A stretch of 59,969 nt of DNA, taken from Elusimicrobia bacterium GWA2_69_24. Lineage in GTDB: Bacteria > Elusimicrobiota > Elusimicrobia > UBA1565. Shown in pieces: positions 50,179 to 58,556 of the stretch; the stretch's first letter is position 1; each line of letters begins with the position of its first letter. Location: assembly GCA_001799695.1 (NCBI GenBank), contig MGTY01000100.1:1-59969 (forward strand), read 5' to 3'. Both the position numbers and the translations under genes were made by a program. The notes beneath the pieces are model-generated. The model worked only from the letters and a program-made list of their open reading frames with translations. It was not told the origin of the DNA and ran no database searches.

Positions 50179-50504
50179 TCCCGGGGCTTCCTGAGGGCGA
50201 TCTCCCTGACCAGCAGCGTGATCTGCCGCTCGAGGTTCTCGATCCGCTGGTAGAGCCGGAAGATGACGTAGAAGCCGACGAGGAGCCCCACGTACAGGGT
50301 CAGGTCGGCGCCTCGGCCGACGCTGAGCTTGTGGGCCAGGAGGGTCGTGAGGTCGGGAGCGAAGACGAGCACGCCGGCGGCGACCCAGAAGCCCGCCCAG
50401 AGCCAGAACGCGCGCGCCGACAGCCGGTGGGCCCGGTACCGCACCAGCGCCGAGACGATGCCCACCAGCGCGATCAGTCCGAGGACGGCCTGAATGGTCT
50501 TCAT
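50175..50504 (-). CDS. DUF2304 membrane protein
   Basis: 109 residues with three hydrophobic helices and a C-terminal coiled-coil-like stretch (YQRIENLERQITLLVREIAL). This is the DUF2304 plan. DUF2304 genes regularly follow DPMS-like GT2 genes, as here, and are thought to help or anchor the synthesis of polyprenyl-phosphate sugars. ATGA overlap with the GT2 gene upstream and with the GT-C-like gene downstream. It is too short to carry a catalytic site. Confidence 0.85.
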   Translation of the reverse strand: MKTIQAVLGLIALVGIVSALVRYRAHRLSARAFWLWAGFWVAAGVLVFAPDLTTLLAHKLSVGRGADLTLYVGLLVGFYVIFRLYQRIENLERQITLLVREIALRKPRE

Positions 50505-51211
50505 GAGAGCTTCTCGCTCAGCCGGAGCAGGATGAGGCGGGCCAGCGTCCGCAGCCCCGTGAGGACCCCCTGCCCCTTCGAGAGGGAGTAGGTCGTGTAG
50601 ATCGCGCGGACGGAGACCTCCTGGGTGCGGAGGCCGAGCCGCGCGGCCTTGTGCAGGATCTCGGAGCTCACCTCCATCCGCTGGCCCTGGAGATCCAGCG
50701 CCGTCGCGACCCGGCGGCTCATCGCGCGGATCCCCGACTGGGAGTCCGAGCACCAGACCCCGAAGATCAGCCGGGTCGCCATGTTGGCCGCCAGGTTCGC
50801 CGCGCGGCGCGTCCAGGGCATGGCCTCCCGCCCGAGCGTGCGGATCCCGATCACGAGGTCGGCGCTTCCGGACAGGACGGGCGCGACGACGCGAGGGACG
50901 TCCTCGGCGGCGTGCTGGCCGTCGGCATCGAAGGTCACGATGACCTCCGCGCCCAGCTCGGCGGCGGCCCGGATCCCCGTCCCCAGCGCGCCCCCCAGTC
51001 CGCGGTTCAGCACGTGACGGACCACGCGAGCGCCGGCGGAGGCGGCGAGGGCGCCGCTGCCGTCGGTGCTGCCGTCGTCCACGACCACGATCCGGCGGAA
51101 TCCCTGCCGCTGGAGGTCGCGGAGGCTCTCGACGATCGTCCGCGACTCGTTGTAGGCGGGAACCACCACCCAGACGGCCGGCCCGGCGGGACTCGGGCCG
51201 TCCGGCGTCAC
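50501..51211 (-). CDS. Dolichol-phosphate-mannose-synthase-like GT2 transferase
   Basis: 236 residues, GTG start. VWVVVPAYNESRTIVESLRD, IVVVDDGSTDGSGALA, VLNRGLGGALGTGIRAA and VTFDADGQHAAEDVPRVV (metal-binding DAD) match DPMS-type enzymes that move a sugar from a nucleotide donor to polyprenyl phosphate. No C-terminal membrane domain is present; the DUF2304 protein may supply it. The product would be the donor for the two GT-C-like proteins downstream. One base separates it from the radical SAM gene. Confidence 0.87.
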   Translation of the reverse strand: MTPDGPSPAGPAVWVVVPAYNESRTIVESLRDLQRQGFRRIVVVDDGSTDGSGALAASAGARVVRHVLNRGLGGALGTGIRAAAELGAEVIVTFDADGQHAAEDVPRVVAPVLSGSADLVIGIRTLGREAMPWTRRAANLAANMATRLIFGVWCSDSQSGIRAMSRRVATALDLQGQRMEVSSEILHKAARLGLRTQEVSVRAIYTTYSLSKGQGVLTGLRTLARLILLRLSEKLS

Positions 51212-51212
51212 G

Positions 51213-52568
51213 TCAGATGAGCTGGCCTTCGTTGGGGAACCTGAAATGGCTGCCGTAGACGGCTTCCCGAGCTCCGTAGATCGCCTCGAGCTCCGCCATC
51301 AGCCGGTTGCGGAACTCGAAGATCTCGTCCCGCGACAGGCTGCTGGTCCGGCAGAGCGCGTTGGTCGCCCGGTTCTTGCCCGAGTACCAGAACTCGTCCG
51401 TGTGCAGCCCGGGCTCGACGATCTCGAGGTCGTACACCCGCTCGCCGCGAAGGATGCTGTCGGTGAGCGGCGTGCCGAGGAACGGGATGTAGATGTTCAC
51501 GTCCACGCGATCGGGCAGGTTGTCGAACAGCCAGCGCCGCGTGGCCTCCATGGACTCCCGGTCCTCGCCGGGCAGGCCCAAGATCGTGCTGGCCTTGAAG
51601 CGCAGCCCGATCTCCTTGCACCACTTCCGCGCGAGCGTGTTCTCCTCGACGGTGGTCCCCTTGTGGATGATGTCGAGGATCCGCTGGCTGCCGGACTCCA
51701 CCCCGCACAGGACCTCCCGGAGGCCCGCGTCGTACATCTGCTGGAGGTAGGCTTGCCCGCCGTGCTTCGCAATCACGTCGACCCGCATGAAGCAGCGCCA
51801 GATCATCCCGGTCGCGTGGTGGATCCGCCGCATCTCGTCGAGCAGCGCCAGCGTCCGATGCTTGTTCAGCGGGAAGATGTCGTCGTAGAACATGAGCGCG
51901 TCGAACAGGTGCGCCTGCCCCTGCTCGTCGTACCAGTAGGTCGCGCCGACGATCTCCTCGATCTGCTGCACGACCTTGGCGACGGGCTCGTACCGCACCG
52001 GCGACGGCCAGATCTTGCTGAAGCGGCCCGTCTCGCAGAAGTCGCAGCGCATCGGACATCCGCGGGAGGTGAACAGGTGCGCCGCCCAGTGCAGGGACCC
52101 GTCGTTGTCCGGGAGCGGGTATCGGAACCGGTGCTGGGCCTTCCGGACGGGCAGCGGGAGACGGGTGATGTCCGCCGGGCGCGAGGGGCTCAGGACCGTC
52201 CCGGGCGGCGCGTCGAGCGCGTCGAGGACGATCTCCTCGCCCTCCCCCTTGACCACCACGTCGTAGTGGCCCACCAGGTCGTCCGGCCGCATCGTCGCGT
52301 GCGCGCCGCCGACGATGGTGCGGCAGCCGTGCGCGCGGAGCACGTCGCCGACGCGCCGGAGCTCGAATGCCTGCGGTGAGGTGCCCGACACGAGATAGCG
52401 GTCGAAGCCCTCGGTCGGCAGCTCGTCACCATCGAGCGCGAAGTACTGGCACTCGTGCCCGGCCGCCTCGAGGATGGGCCAGAGGTACCAGAGCCCCAGC
52501 GTGCCGAACATCCACGGGGACTCGATGAAGGTCGACTTCACGGCGATCAGCGCGATCCGAATAGCCAC
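51213..52568 (-). CDS. Radical SAM protein with B12-binding-like N-terminal domain
   Basis: 451 residues, GTG start. The [4Fe-4S] motif TSRGCPMRCDFCETG (CxxxCxxC) lies near residue 170. The N-terminal part (about 1-145) has the fold of a cobalamin-binding domain (TIVGGAHATMRPDD, VVVKGEGEE) but no DxHxxG B12-ligating motif that I can find. The TIM-barrel continues through LCGVESGSQRILDIIHKG and STILGLPGEDRESMEAT. Relatives include hopanoid and anaerobic-cyclase-type enzymes. In this locus it may modify a sugar or lipid carrier. It is the first gene of its unit, 40 bases behind a -10-like box. Confidence 0.85.
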   Translation of the reverse strand: MAIRIALIAVKSTFIESPWMFGTLGLWYLWPILEAAGHECQYFALDGDELPTEGFDRYLVSGTSPQAFELRRVGDVLRAHGCRTIVGGAHATMRPDDLVGHYDVVVKGEGEEIVLDALDAPPGTVLSPSRPADITRLPLPVRKAQHRFRYPLPDNDGSLHWAAHLFTSRGCPMRCDFCETGRFSKIWPSPVRYEPVAKVVQQIEEIVGATYWYDEQGQAHLFDALMFYDDIFPLNKHRTLALLDEMRRIHHATGMIWRCFMRVDVIAKHGGQAYLQQMYDAGLREVLCGVESGSQRILDIIHKGTTVEENTLARKWCKEIGLRFKASTILGLPGEDRESMEATRRWLFDNLPDRVDVNIYIPFLGTPLTDSILRGERVYDLEIVEPGLHTDEFWYSGKNRATNALCRTSSLSRDEIFEFRNRLMAELEAIYGAREAVYGSHFRFPNEGQLI

Positions 52569-52613
52569 CTCCGCGAGGACCTCTCCCGGGAACGTCGTGG
52601 CCGACTGCCCAAG

Positions 52614-52619
52614 AGTATA
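52614..52619 (-). promoter_or_regulatory. Possible -10 box of the assembly unit
   Basis: TATACT on the minus strand, about 46 bases before the GTG of the radical SAM gene, in a 195-base gap (52569-52763) with no convincing gene. No good -35 box is seen 16-18 bases upstream. The gap itself contains only this box and a 32-codon reading frame. Confidence 0.35.
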
Positions 52620-52763
52620 CGGCCAGGCACCTCCACTTGAGCCACGTTTCGCGCTTCCACCGGGTCCCTTACCCGCGGGATCGGAGAGGCTCAGCGACCG
52701 CGTCGCCCTTGGCCCGTCGGGAGGCGTTCGGCGTGTGCCGGGGTTTCGCGGACAGCGCCAGCT

Positions 52764-53819
52764 TCATTCGCCCCTGAAGGACTTGATGACCCGCGCCAGG
52801 GTGTCCTCCAGGGGAACGGTCGGCTCCCAGCCGGTCATCGCCTTGATCTTGCGGATGTCCGGCACCCGTCGCGGCATGTCCTCGAAGCCCGCGCCGTAAG
52901 CGTCCTGATAGGGGACGAACCGGATCCGGTCCTCCTCGCGAGCACTTCCGGAAATCGGGCGCCCGGCGAGCCGGTCGCCCGCGGCCAGGACCTGACGGGC
53001 CAGATCGAGCATGGTCACCTCGCGGCCCGACCCCACGTTGAAGACCTGTCCGACCGCCGCCGGGCAGTCCGCGAGCTGGATGAGCGCGCGGACGACATCC
53101 GCCACGTCGCAGAAGCACCGGCTCTGCCGGCCGTCGCCGTAGACCGTGAGCGGCTCGCCGCGCAACGCTTGGCCCACGAACCGCGGGACCACCATCCCGT
53201 ACCGGCCGGTCTGGCGCGGACCCGCCGTGTTGAAGAGGCGGGTGACGATCACGGGGAGCCCCCGCTGCGCGTGGTACGCGAGCCCCAGGAACTCGTCGAC
53301 CATCTTGGACGCCGCGTACGACCAGCGGCTGCGCGAGGTCGGCCCCAGGACGACGTCGTCGTCCTCGTTGAAGGGGAAGCGCGTGCTCTTGCCGTACACC
53401 TCCGACGTCGAGCCGATCAGGACCTTCACCCGGTAGCGGAGCGCGGCCTTCAACACGGCCTCGGTGGCGAGCACGTTGGTCTCGATCGTGCGGACCGGAT
53501 CCTCCACGATGAGCTTCACGCCCACCGCCGCCGCCAGATGGAAGATGATGTCGCACTCACTGACCAGGCGGTCGACAACGACCTGGTTCGTGATGCTCTC
53601 GATGGCGAAGTGAAACGATCCCCGACCGTGACTGCCGGGTGCCGCGCCCACCAGCGGCTGGATGTTCTCGAACCGGCCCGTCGAGAGATCGTCGATGACC
53701 GTCACCCGACACCCCTGCGCCACGAGGGCGTCCGCCAGGTGGGAGCCCACGAATCCCGCGCCGCCGGTGATCAGCACGCGCTGCCAGGGCGTGGAGCCGG
53801 GAGCCCGCGAGCCGCTCAT
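52764..53819 (-). CDS. NAD-dependent SDR sugar epimerase/dehydratase
   Basis: 351 residues. After a 14-residue lead comes VLITGGAGFVGSHLADALV, then IIFHLAAAVGVKLIVEDP, GSTSEVYGKSTRFPFNED and SRWSYAASKMVDE (YxxxK). The second half has VTRLFNTAGPRQTGRYGMV and a C-terminal substrate-binding part (VFNVGSGREVTML). It looks like the UDP-glucuronate-decarboxylase/epimerase branch of extended SDRs rather than RmlB or RfbG. It lies downstream of the reductase-RfbH fusion (4-base gap) and may supply a further nucleotide-sugar step for the same product or for a different sugar. Confidence 0.82.
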   Translation of the reverse strand: MSGSRAPGSTPWQRVLITGGAGFVGSHLADALVAQGCRVTVIDDLSTGRFENIQPLVGAAPGSHGRGSFHFAIESITNQVVVDRLVSECDIIFHLAAAVGVKLIVEDPVRTIETNVLATEAVLKAALRYRVKVLIGSTSEVYGKSTRFPFNEDDDVVLGPTSRSRWSYAASKMVDEFLGLAYHAQRGLPVIVTRLFNTAGPRQTGRYGMVVPRFVGQALRGEPLTVYGDGRQSRCFCDVADVVRALIQLADCPAAVGQVFNVGSGREVTMLDLARQVLAAGDRLAGRPISGSAREEDRIRFVPYQDAYGAGFEDMPRRVPDIRKIKAMTGWEPTVPLEDTLARVIKSFRGE

Positions 53820-53823
53820 GCCC

Positions 53824-56073
53824 TCACCCCGTCGCGTCCGGCGGGGCGACGACGCGCCGGCCGCTCCGCCGCGCGAAGAACTCGTCGAACCGTGCGATGA
53901 CGAACTCCAGCATCTCTTCGGTGAGCCCCGGGTAGACCCCGATGAAGAAGGTGTCCCGCATGATCCGGTCGGTCTCGGTCAGATCTTTGTGGATCCGGTG
54001 CCGGATGTCGCGGTAGCCCGGCTGCCTCAGGATGTTCCCGGCGAAGACCTGGCGCGTCTCGATGTTGGCGTTCTCCAGCCACCGCACGAGCTCGCCGCGC
54101 TGGAGCCCGTTGGTCACCGTGAGGGGAAAGCCGAACCACGACGGCTGCGCGCGCGGATCGCGAGCCGGCAGGACCAGGAAGTCCTGGTAGGGCTCGCACC
54201 CCGCGTACAGGCGCTCGAAGTTCCGCCGACGCGTCTCGACGAACTCGGTCAGGCGATCCACTTGCGCGACACCGATGGCCGCCTGGAGATCGGTCGGCCG
54301 CAGGTTGTAGCCCAGGGTCGAGTACGTGTACTTGTGATCGTACCCGAGCGGGAGATCGCCGAGCTGCCAGCCGAAGCGCCTGCCGCACGTGTTGGACTCG
54401 CCGGTCGCGCACCAGCAGTCCCGGCCCCAGTCGCGCACCGAGCGCACGACCCGCCCGAGCCGCGCGGTGTTGACGACGACTCCGCCCCCCTCGCCGGCGG
54501 TCATCTGGTGCGCGGGGAAGAAGCTGAGCGTGGCCAGGTCGCCGAACGTGCCCACCGGCTTCCCGCGGAACGTCGCCCCCAGCGCGTCACACGAGTCCTC
54601 GATGAGGTAGAGCCGGTGGCGACGCGCGAGATCGGAGACGGCGTCGAGGTCGCACGGGATGCCGAGCGTGTGCGGCACCAGGATCGCCCGGGTCCGGGGC
54701 GACACCGCCCCTTCGAGGAGTCGCGGGTTGACGTTGTACGTTCCCACCTCGCAGTCCACGAAGACCGGGACGAGACCGCTGTGGACGATGGGGGCGATCG
54801 TCGTCGGGAAGGTCACCGCCGGCGTGATGACCTCGTCTCCGGGCCGGAGTGGCTCGTCGAGCAACGGCGACATGAGGGCGAGCACGGCCGCGAGGTTCGC
54901 CGTCGAGCCCGAATTGACCATGACGAAATCGTGGGCGCCGAGCCTCCGCTTCATCTTCTGCTCGAACAGCTCGCCGTAGGAACCCAGCGTGAGCCAGAAG
55001 TCGAGCGAGCTGTCCACGAGGTTGGTCATCTCCTCGGCACCGAACACGCGCCCCGAGTACTGGACCCGCGTCTTGTAGGGCACGAACGGCCGTGGCGCGT
55101 GCGCGAGCGCATGGTAGCGCCGAACCCGCTCGAGGATCTCCTGCTTGAGTCGCGCGGCGTCGGAGGACACCACCGCCGGCGCGTGGACGACGTGGGTGTC
55201 CGCGCGCCACGCGCGGCGGAACCGCTTGAGCGACTCGTTGAGGTCGAGCGGCTCGGTGCCGAGGAGCCGCTCGAGCTGCGTGGTGGTGAGGCCGCCCCCG
55301 AGCGGGCGCGAGGCCCGCTGGCCCAACTCGGCCGTCGGGGCCGCGACGATCAGGGCCGGGTCCAGGGCCATGGCCCGCGCGAGGGCCTGGCCCAGCTCCG
55401 AGCGCGTCATCCGGTCCTTGCCCGCGACATTGACGATCCCCGCGGCATCGAGCTGGACCAGCCGCACGCTCGCCTCGGCGAGATACTCCGCCAGCGTCGG
55501 GGTGCTCCACTGATCGCTCGCCACGCGGAGCGGCTGGCCGCCGCCGAGCCGCTCCCAGACCTGCATGGCGAAGTTCTTCGAGGTGCGGTCCCAGCCGAAG
55601 ACCGCCGTGGTCCGGACGACCAGGTGCCGGGGCGCGAGCGCGCGGACGGCCTCCTCTCCCTCCCACTTGGTCCGTCCGTAGACGCTGATGGGGCGCGGCG
55701 CGGCGTCCTCCGCGTAGGGACCCGCGGTGCCGTCGAACACGTAGTCGGTGGAGTAGTACACGACCTTCGCCCCACGGCGGGCCGCGGCAACGGCGACGTG
55801 CGCGCCGCCGCGCGCGTTGACCGCATGCGCTTCGTCGGGATGGTCCTCACAGTAGTCCACGCCGCCCCGCGTGAGCGCGGTGACGAAGACGACGTCGGGG
55901 CTCGACGCCGCCAGGCAACGCTCGACCGCGTCCGCGTCGCTCACGTCGAGGGCCACCGCGCCCGGCAGCGGTCGCGTGTGATACGTGCCGACCGCCTCGA
56001 TCCCGCCGCGCTCGAGCGCACGCACCAGCGCACCCCCGAGCTGTCCCGAAGCGCCGATCACGAGCGCCTTCAC
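53824..56073 (-). CDS. Fused RmlD-like reductase and RfbH-type 3-dehydrase
   Basis: 749 residues in one continuous frame, GTG start. Residues 1 to about 285 are an RmlD-like SDR: VIGASGQLGGALVRAL, YSTDYVFDG (107-115) and SVYGRTKWEGE with YxxxK at 132-136. From about 305 it is an RfbH/E1 (CDP-4-keto-6-deoxyglucose 3-dehydrase): KQEILERVRRYHALAH, NSGSTANLAAV and SFFPAHQMTAGEGG, where His522 replaces the PLP lysine of ordinary DegT aminotransferases. A Cys cluster DCWCATGESNTC (553, 555, 563) corresponds to the [2Fe-2S] region. It should use PMP to remove the 3-OH and then reduce the 4-keto group. The usual separate E3 reductase is not in the window. Confidence 0.85.
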   Translation of the reverse strand: MKALVIGASGQLGGALVRALERGGIEAVGTYHTRPLPGAVALDVSDADAVERCLAASSPDVVFVTALTRGGVDYCEDHPDEAHAVNARGGAHVAVAAARRGAKVVYYSTDYVFDGTAGPYAEDAAPRPISVYGRTKWEGEEAVRALAPRHLVVRTTAVFGWDRTSKNFAMQVWERLGGGQPLRVASDQWSTPTLAEYLAEASVRLVQLDAAGIVNVAGKDRMTRSELGQALARAMALDPALIVAAPTAELGQRASRPLGGGLTTTQLERLLGTEPLDLNESLKRFRRAWRADTHVVHAPAVVSSDAARLKQEILERVRRYHALAHAPRPFVPYKTRVQYSGRVFGAEEMTNLVDSSLDFWLTLGSYGELFEQKMKRRLGAHDFVMVNSGSTANLAAVLALMSPLLDEPLRPGDEVITPAVTFPTTIAPIVHSGLVPVFVDCEVGTYNVNPRLLEGAVSPRTRAILVPHTLGIPCDLDAVSDLARRHRLYLIEDSCDALGATFRGKPVGTFGDLATLSFFPAHQMTAGEGGGVVVNTARLGRVVRSVRDWGRDCWCATGESNTCGRRFGWQLGDLPLGYDHKYTYSTLGYNLRPTDLQAAIGVAQVDRLTEFVETRRRNFERLYAGCEPYQDFLVLPARDPRAQPSWFGFPLTVTNGLQRGELVRWLENANIETRQVFAGNILRQPGYRDIRHRIHKDLTETDRIMRDTFFIGVYPGLTEEMLEFVIARFDEFFARRSGRRVVAPPDATG

Positions 56074-56089
56074 GCGGCGGGGCCCGTCG

Positions 56090-56539
56090 TCACCCGTGTC
56101 GCAGATCCCACCTGTACGGGATCCGCGCGGTGAACGGATCGAGGCGCACGATCTCGTCGGGGTCGTGCGGGATGCTGGCGCAGTTCGCGACGATCGCCGG
56201 CTTCACGCCGACGCCCTTGAAGCCGTTCCAGACGCCGGGCGGCACCCTGACGAGGGCGTAGTGGTCCTCGCCGATGAAGATCTCCTGCACGTCGCCCCGG
56301 GTCGGCGAGTCCTCGCGGTCGTCGTAGATCACGAGCTTGATCATGCCGCTGGGGACGGCGTAGTTGAGGGTCATCCGCGCGTGGAGATGCCAGCCCTTGA
56401 TCGCGCCGGGATAGACCACCGAGAAGTAGACCTCGCCGAACTCGGCGAACCAGGGGTCGTCCCGGCGCAGCATGTGCATGACCTTGCCGCGCTCGTCGGG
56501 AATCTGGCGCAGGGGATGGATCTCGACGCCCGCGATCAC
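56090..56539 (-). CDS. RmlC-like cupin (nucleotide-sugar epimerase)
   Basis: 149 residues, GTG start. It is a cupin of the dTDP-4-dehydrorhamnose 3,5-epimerase family but shorter than RmlC (about 180): [32 protein letters not shown] with the base-region histidines, and [15 protein letters not shown] near the C-terminus. In the ascarylose pathway a 5-epimerase of this type acts on CDP-3,6-dideoxy-4-ketohexose before reduction. Its place between rfbG and the reductase-RfbH fusion fits that step. GTGA overlap with rfbG. Confidence 0.8.
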   Translation of the reverse strand: MIAGVEIHPLRQIPDERGKVMHMLRRDDPWFAEFGEVYFSVVYPGAIKGWHLHARMTLNYAVPSGMIKLVIYDDREDSPTRGDVQEIFIGEDHYALVRVPPGVWNGFKGVGVKPAIVANCASIPHDPDEIVRLDPFTARIPYRWDLRHG

Positions 56540-57522
56540 GGCTCGGCCCTCCCGAGGAAGGCCCGGTACCACGCGATCGTCTCGCGCAGCCCTGCCTCGA
56601 GATCGTACCGGGGCTCCCACGCGAGGACCTCGCGGGCCTTGGCCGCCGACAGGTACTGGCTGCGGATCTCGCCCTCGGCCGTGCCCCGGACGTCGGGCGC
56701 GAGGTGGGCGCGGTCCATGAGCTTCTGGATCGCCTGGACCAGCTCCAGCACGGTCATGGGCGACTCGGTCGAGAAATTGAATGCCTCGCCCCGCACCCGC
56801 GGGTCGTCGAGTTGCTCGGCGAGGCGGCGGTAAGCCCGGGCCGCGTCCTTCACGTAGAAGTAATCGCGCACGTAGCGGCCGTCGCTCCGGATCACGGGGC
56901 GCTCGCCGCGGAGCAGCGAGCGGACCGTGCCCGGCACGATGCGACTCCAGTTCAGATCGCCCCCGCCGTAGACGTTCCCGCAGCGCGCGATCGCCACCGG
57001 CAGCCCGTAGGTCTGCGCGTAGCTCTGCGCGATCAGGTCGGCGCACGTCTTGGAGACCTCATAGGGGTGCCGGCCCTCGAGCGGCAGCGTCTCGACGTAC
57101 GGGAGTCGGGCCTGGGCACCGTACGCCTTGTCGCTCGACGCGACGACCACCCGCCGGACCACGTCCCGGTGGCGCCGGCACGCCTCGAGCAGGTTGTAGG
57201 TGCCGCGGATGTTCGCCTCGAAGGTGCCGAGGGGCGACCGGTGCGCGACGCCCACGAGGGCCTGGGCGCCGAGGTGGAAGACGGTCTCGATCTCGTGCGC
57301 GTTGAGGGCCCGCTCGAGCGTGGCGAAGTCCTCGAGGGCGCCGTCGACGACGGTCACCCGCCGGATGTCGCCGCTCCGGTAGAGCTCCGACTGGGGATCG
57401 GCGTCCAGGACGAGCGCGACCACGGAGGCGTCTTCGGCGAGGAGGTCCTTGACGAGCCACGAGCCGACCATCCCGGTCGCCCCCGTGACCAGGACTCGCC
57501 GGTCCGTCCAGTGCCCGGTCAC
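56536..57522 (-). CDS. rfbG: CDP-glucose 4,6-dehydratase
   Basis: 328 residues, GTG start at 57522. [19 protein letters not shown] binds NAD; the active site shows [11 protein letters not shown] with the Lys characteristic of RfbG and [11 protein letters not shown] (YxxxK). The linking [13 protein letters not shown] and [16 protein letters not shown] are typical of the family. It converts CDP-glucose to CDP-4-keto-6-deoxyglucose, the first branch step to 3,6-dideoxyhexoses. It is coupled to rfbF by GTGA and to the RmlC-like gene by GTGA. A paralogue lies at 26709-27689. Confidence 0.9.
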   Translation of the reverse strand: MTGHWTDRRVLVTGATGMVGSWLVKDLLAEDASVVALVLDADPQSELYRSGDIRRVTVVDGALEDFATLERALNAHEIETVFHLGAQALVGVAHRSPLGTFEANIRGTYNLLEACRRHRDVVRRVVVASSDKAYGAQARLPYVETLPLEGRHPYEVSKTCADLIAQSYAQTYGLPVAIARCGNVYGGGDLNWSRIVPGTVRSLLRGERPVIRSDGRYVRDYFYVKDAARAYRRLAEQLDDPRVRGEAFNFSTESPMTVLELVQAIQKLMDRAHLAPDVRGTAEGEIRSQYLSAAKAREVLAWEPRYDLEAGLRETIAWYRAFLGRAEP

Positions 57523-58292
57523 GACGCCCAGACCTTCCAGGGCGCCTTGCCGCCCTCCCAGAGGCTCTCGAGGAGCCGCACGTCGCGCAGCGTGTCCATG
57601 CACTGCCAGAAGCCCGAGTGCCGGTACGCGGCGAGCTGGCCGTCGCGGGCGAGCCGCTCGAGGGGCTCGCGCTCGAGCAGCGTCTCGTCGCCATCGAGGT
57701 AGTCGAGGACGCCCGGCTCGAAGACGAAGAAGCCGCCGTTGATCCAGCCCTCGCCGATCTGCGGCTTCTCGCTGAACTCGCTGACGAGATCGCCGTCGAA
57801 GCGCAGCCCGCCGAAGCGGGACGGCGGCCGCACCGCGGTCACCGTCGCGAGCCGCGCGTGCCGCCGGTGGAAGGCCAGCACGTCGGCCACGTTCAGGTCG
57901 GAGACGCCGTCCCCGTACGTGAGCATGAAGGTCCCGCCCCTGACCCAGCGCTCCAGGAGCTTCAGCCGGCCTCCGGTCTGGGTGGCGAGCCCCGTGTCGA
58001 CCAGGTGCACGAGCCAGTCCTCGCGTTCGCCGTCGTGCGCGGTGACCGCGCCGGAGACGAGGGAGACGCTCAGGTCACGCTGGAGATGGTAGTAGTCGAG
58101 GAAGTAGCGCTTGATGACGTCGGCCTTGTACCCGAGCGCCAGGACGAATTCCGTGAAGCCCCTGGCCGCGTAGCCGCGCATGATGTGCCAGAGGATCGGG
58201 TGGCCGCCGATCTCGACCATGGGCTTCGGGCGCACCTCGGTCTCCTCTCGGAGTCGTGTGCCCGCACCGCCGCAGAGGATGACCACCCGCAT
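57519..58292 (-). CDS. rfbF: Glucose-1-phosphate cytidylyltransferase
   Basis: 257 residues from the ATG at 58292 (GTG at 58301 adds VKQ). [20 protein letters not shown] is the nucleotidyltransferase signature in its CTP-specific RfbF form, followed by [30 protein letters not shown] and [16 protein letters not shown]. It makes CDP-glucose from CTP and glucose-1-phosphate and so commits sugar to the CDP-dideoxyhexose branch. The ATG has GGGGTGA about six bases upstream. It is first in its unit and overlaps rfbG by four bases. Confidence 0.93.
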   Translation of the reverse strand: MRVVILCGGAGTRLREETEVRPKPMVEIGGHPILWHIMRGYAARGFTEFVLALGYKADVIKRYFLDYYHLQRDLSVSLVSGAVTAHDGEREDWLVHLVDTGLATQTGGRLKLLERWVRGGTFMLTYGDGVSDLNVADVLAFHRRHARLATVTAVRPPSRFGGLRFDGDLVSEFSEKPQIGEGWINGGFFVFEPGVLDYLDGDETLLEREPLERLARDGQLAAYRHSGFWQCMDTLRDVRLLESLWEGGKAPWKVWAS

Positions 58293-58331
58293 CTGTTTCA
58301 CCCCGGCCTCGCCCGGACTCGCGCGCCGTCA

Positions 58332-58337
58332 ATATTA
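58332..58337 (-). promoter_or_regulatory. Possible -10 box of the CDP-sugar unit
   Basis: TAATAT on the minus strand, about 40 bases before the rfbF ATG, in a region otherwise very rich in G and C. The hexamer 17-18 bases upstream is a poor -35 match. Confidence 0.35.
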
Positions 58338-58489
58338 GCCGACCGCCGGGAGGCGAACCTAGGACTTTCCCGCCGAACGCGCCTCGCCGAGCCTCGTCAC
58401 GCGTCGCGACGGCTCCCTGCGCGCCAGGATACACCGGGGCCGGGAGCCCCCCCGCCTATCGCGCGCCGGGTTCGAGCTGGAAGAGCCCG

Positions 58490-58556
58490 GGCGAGATGGG
58501 CAGCGCCGTCGGCGCCGCGGCCCGCGCCGAGGGCCCGCTCGAGGCGATCGCGCTCG
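58490..58556 (+). pseudogene. Rearranged remnant of the DUF1932 dehydrogenase gene
   Basis: Bases 58490-58528 match 5682-5720 of the intact dehydrogenase gene with a single mismatch, and 58525-58556 match 6089-6120 exactly (32 bases). The two pieces meet at a shared CGCCG, so about 370 bases between them are missing. The reading frame is kept across the join (GEMGSAVGAAARA then EGPLEAIAL). The remnant stops exactly at the stop codon of the DUF2214 gene. It has the same orientation as the intact gene about 52 kb away. Confidence 0.8.

Noticed and set aside
52669..52767. A 32-codon minus-strand frame coupled by ATGA to the epimerase stop
   Set aside because: Basic, featureless peptide (MKLALSAKPRHTPNASRR onward) with no Shine-Dalgarno; most likely chance, though it cannot be excluded as a small gene.
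58436..58450. GGGGC-CGGGA-GCCCC hairpin as a terminator
   Set aside because: Only a five-base stem and no T tract on either strand.
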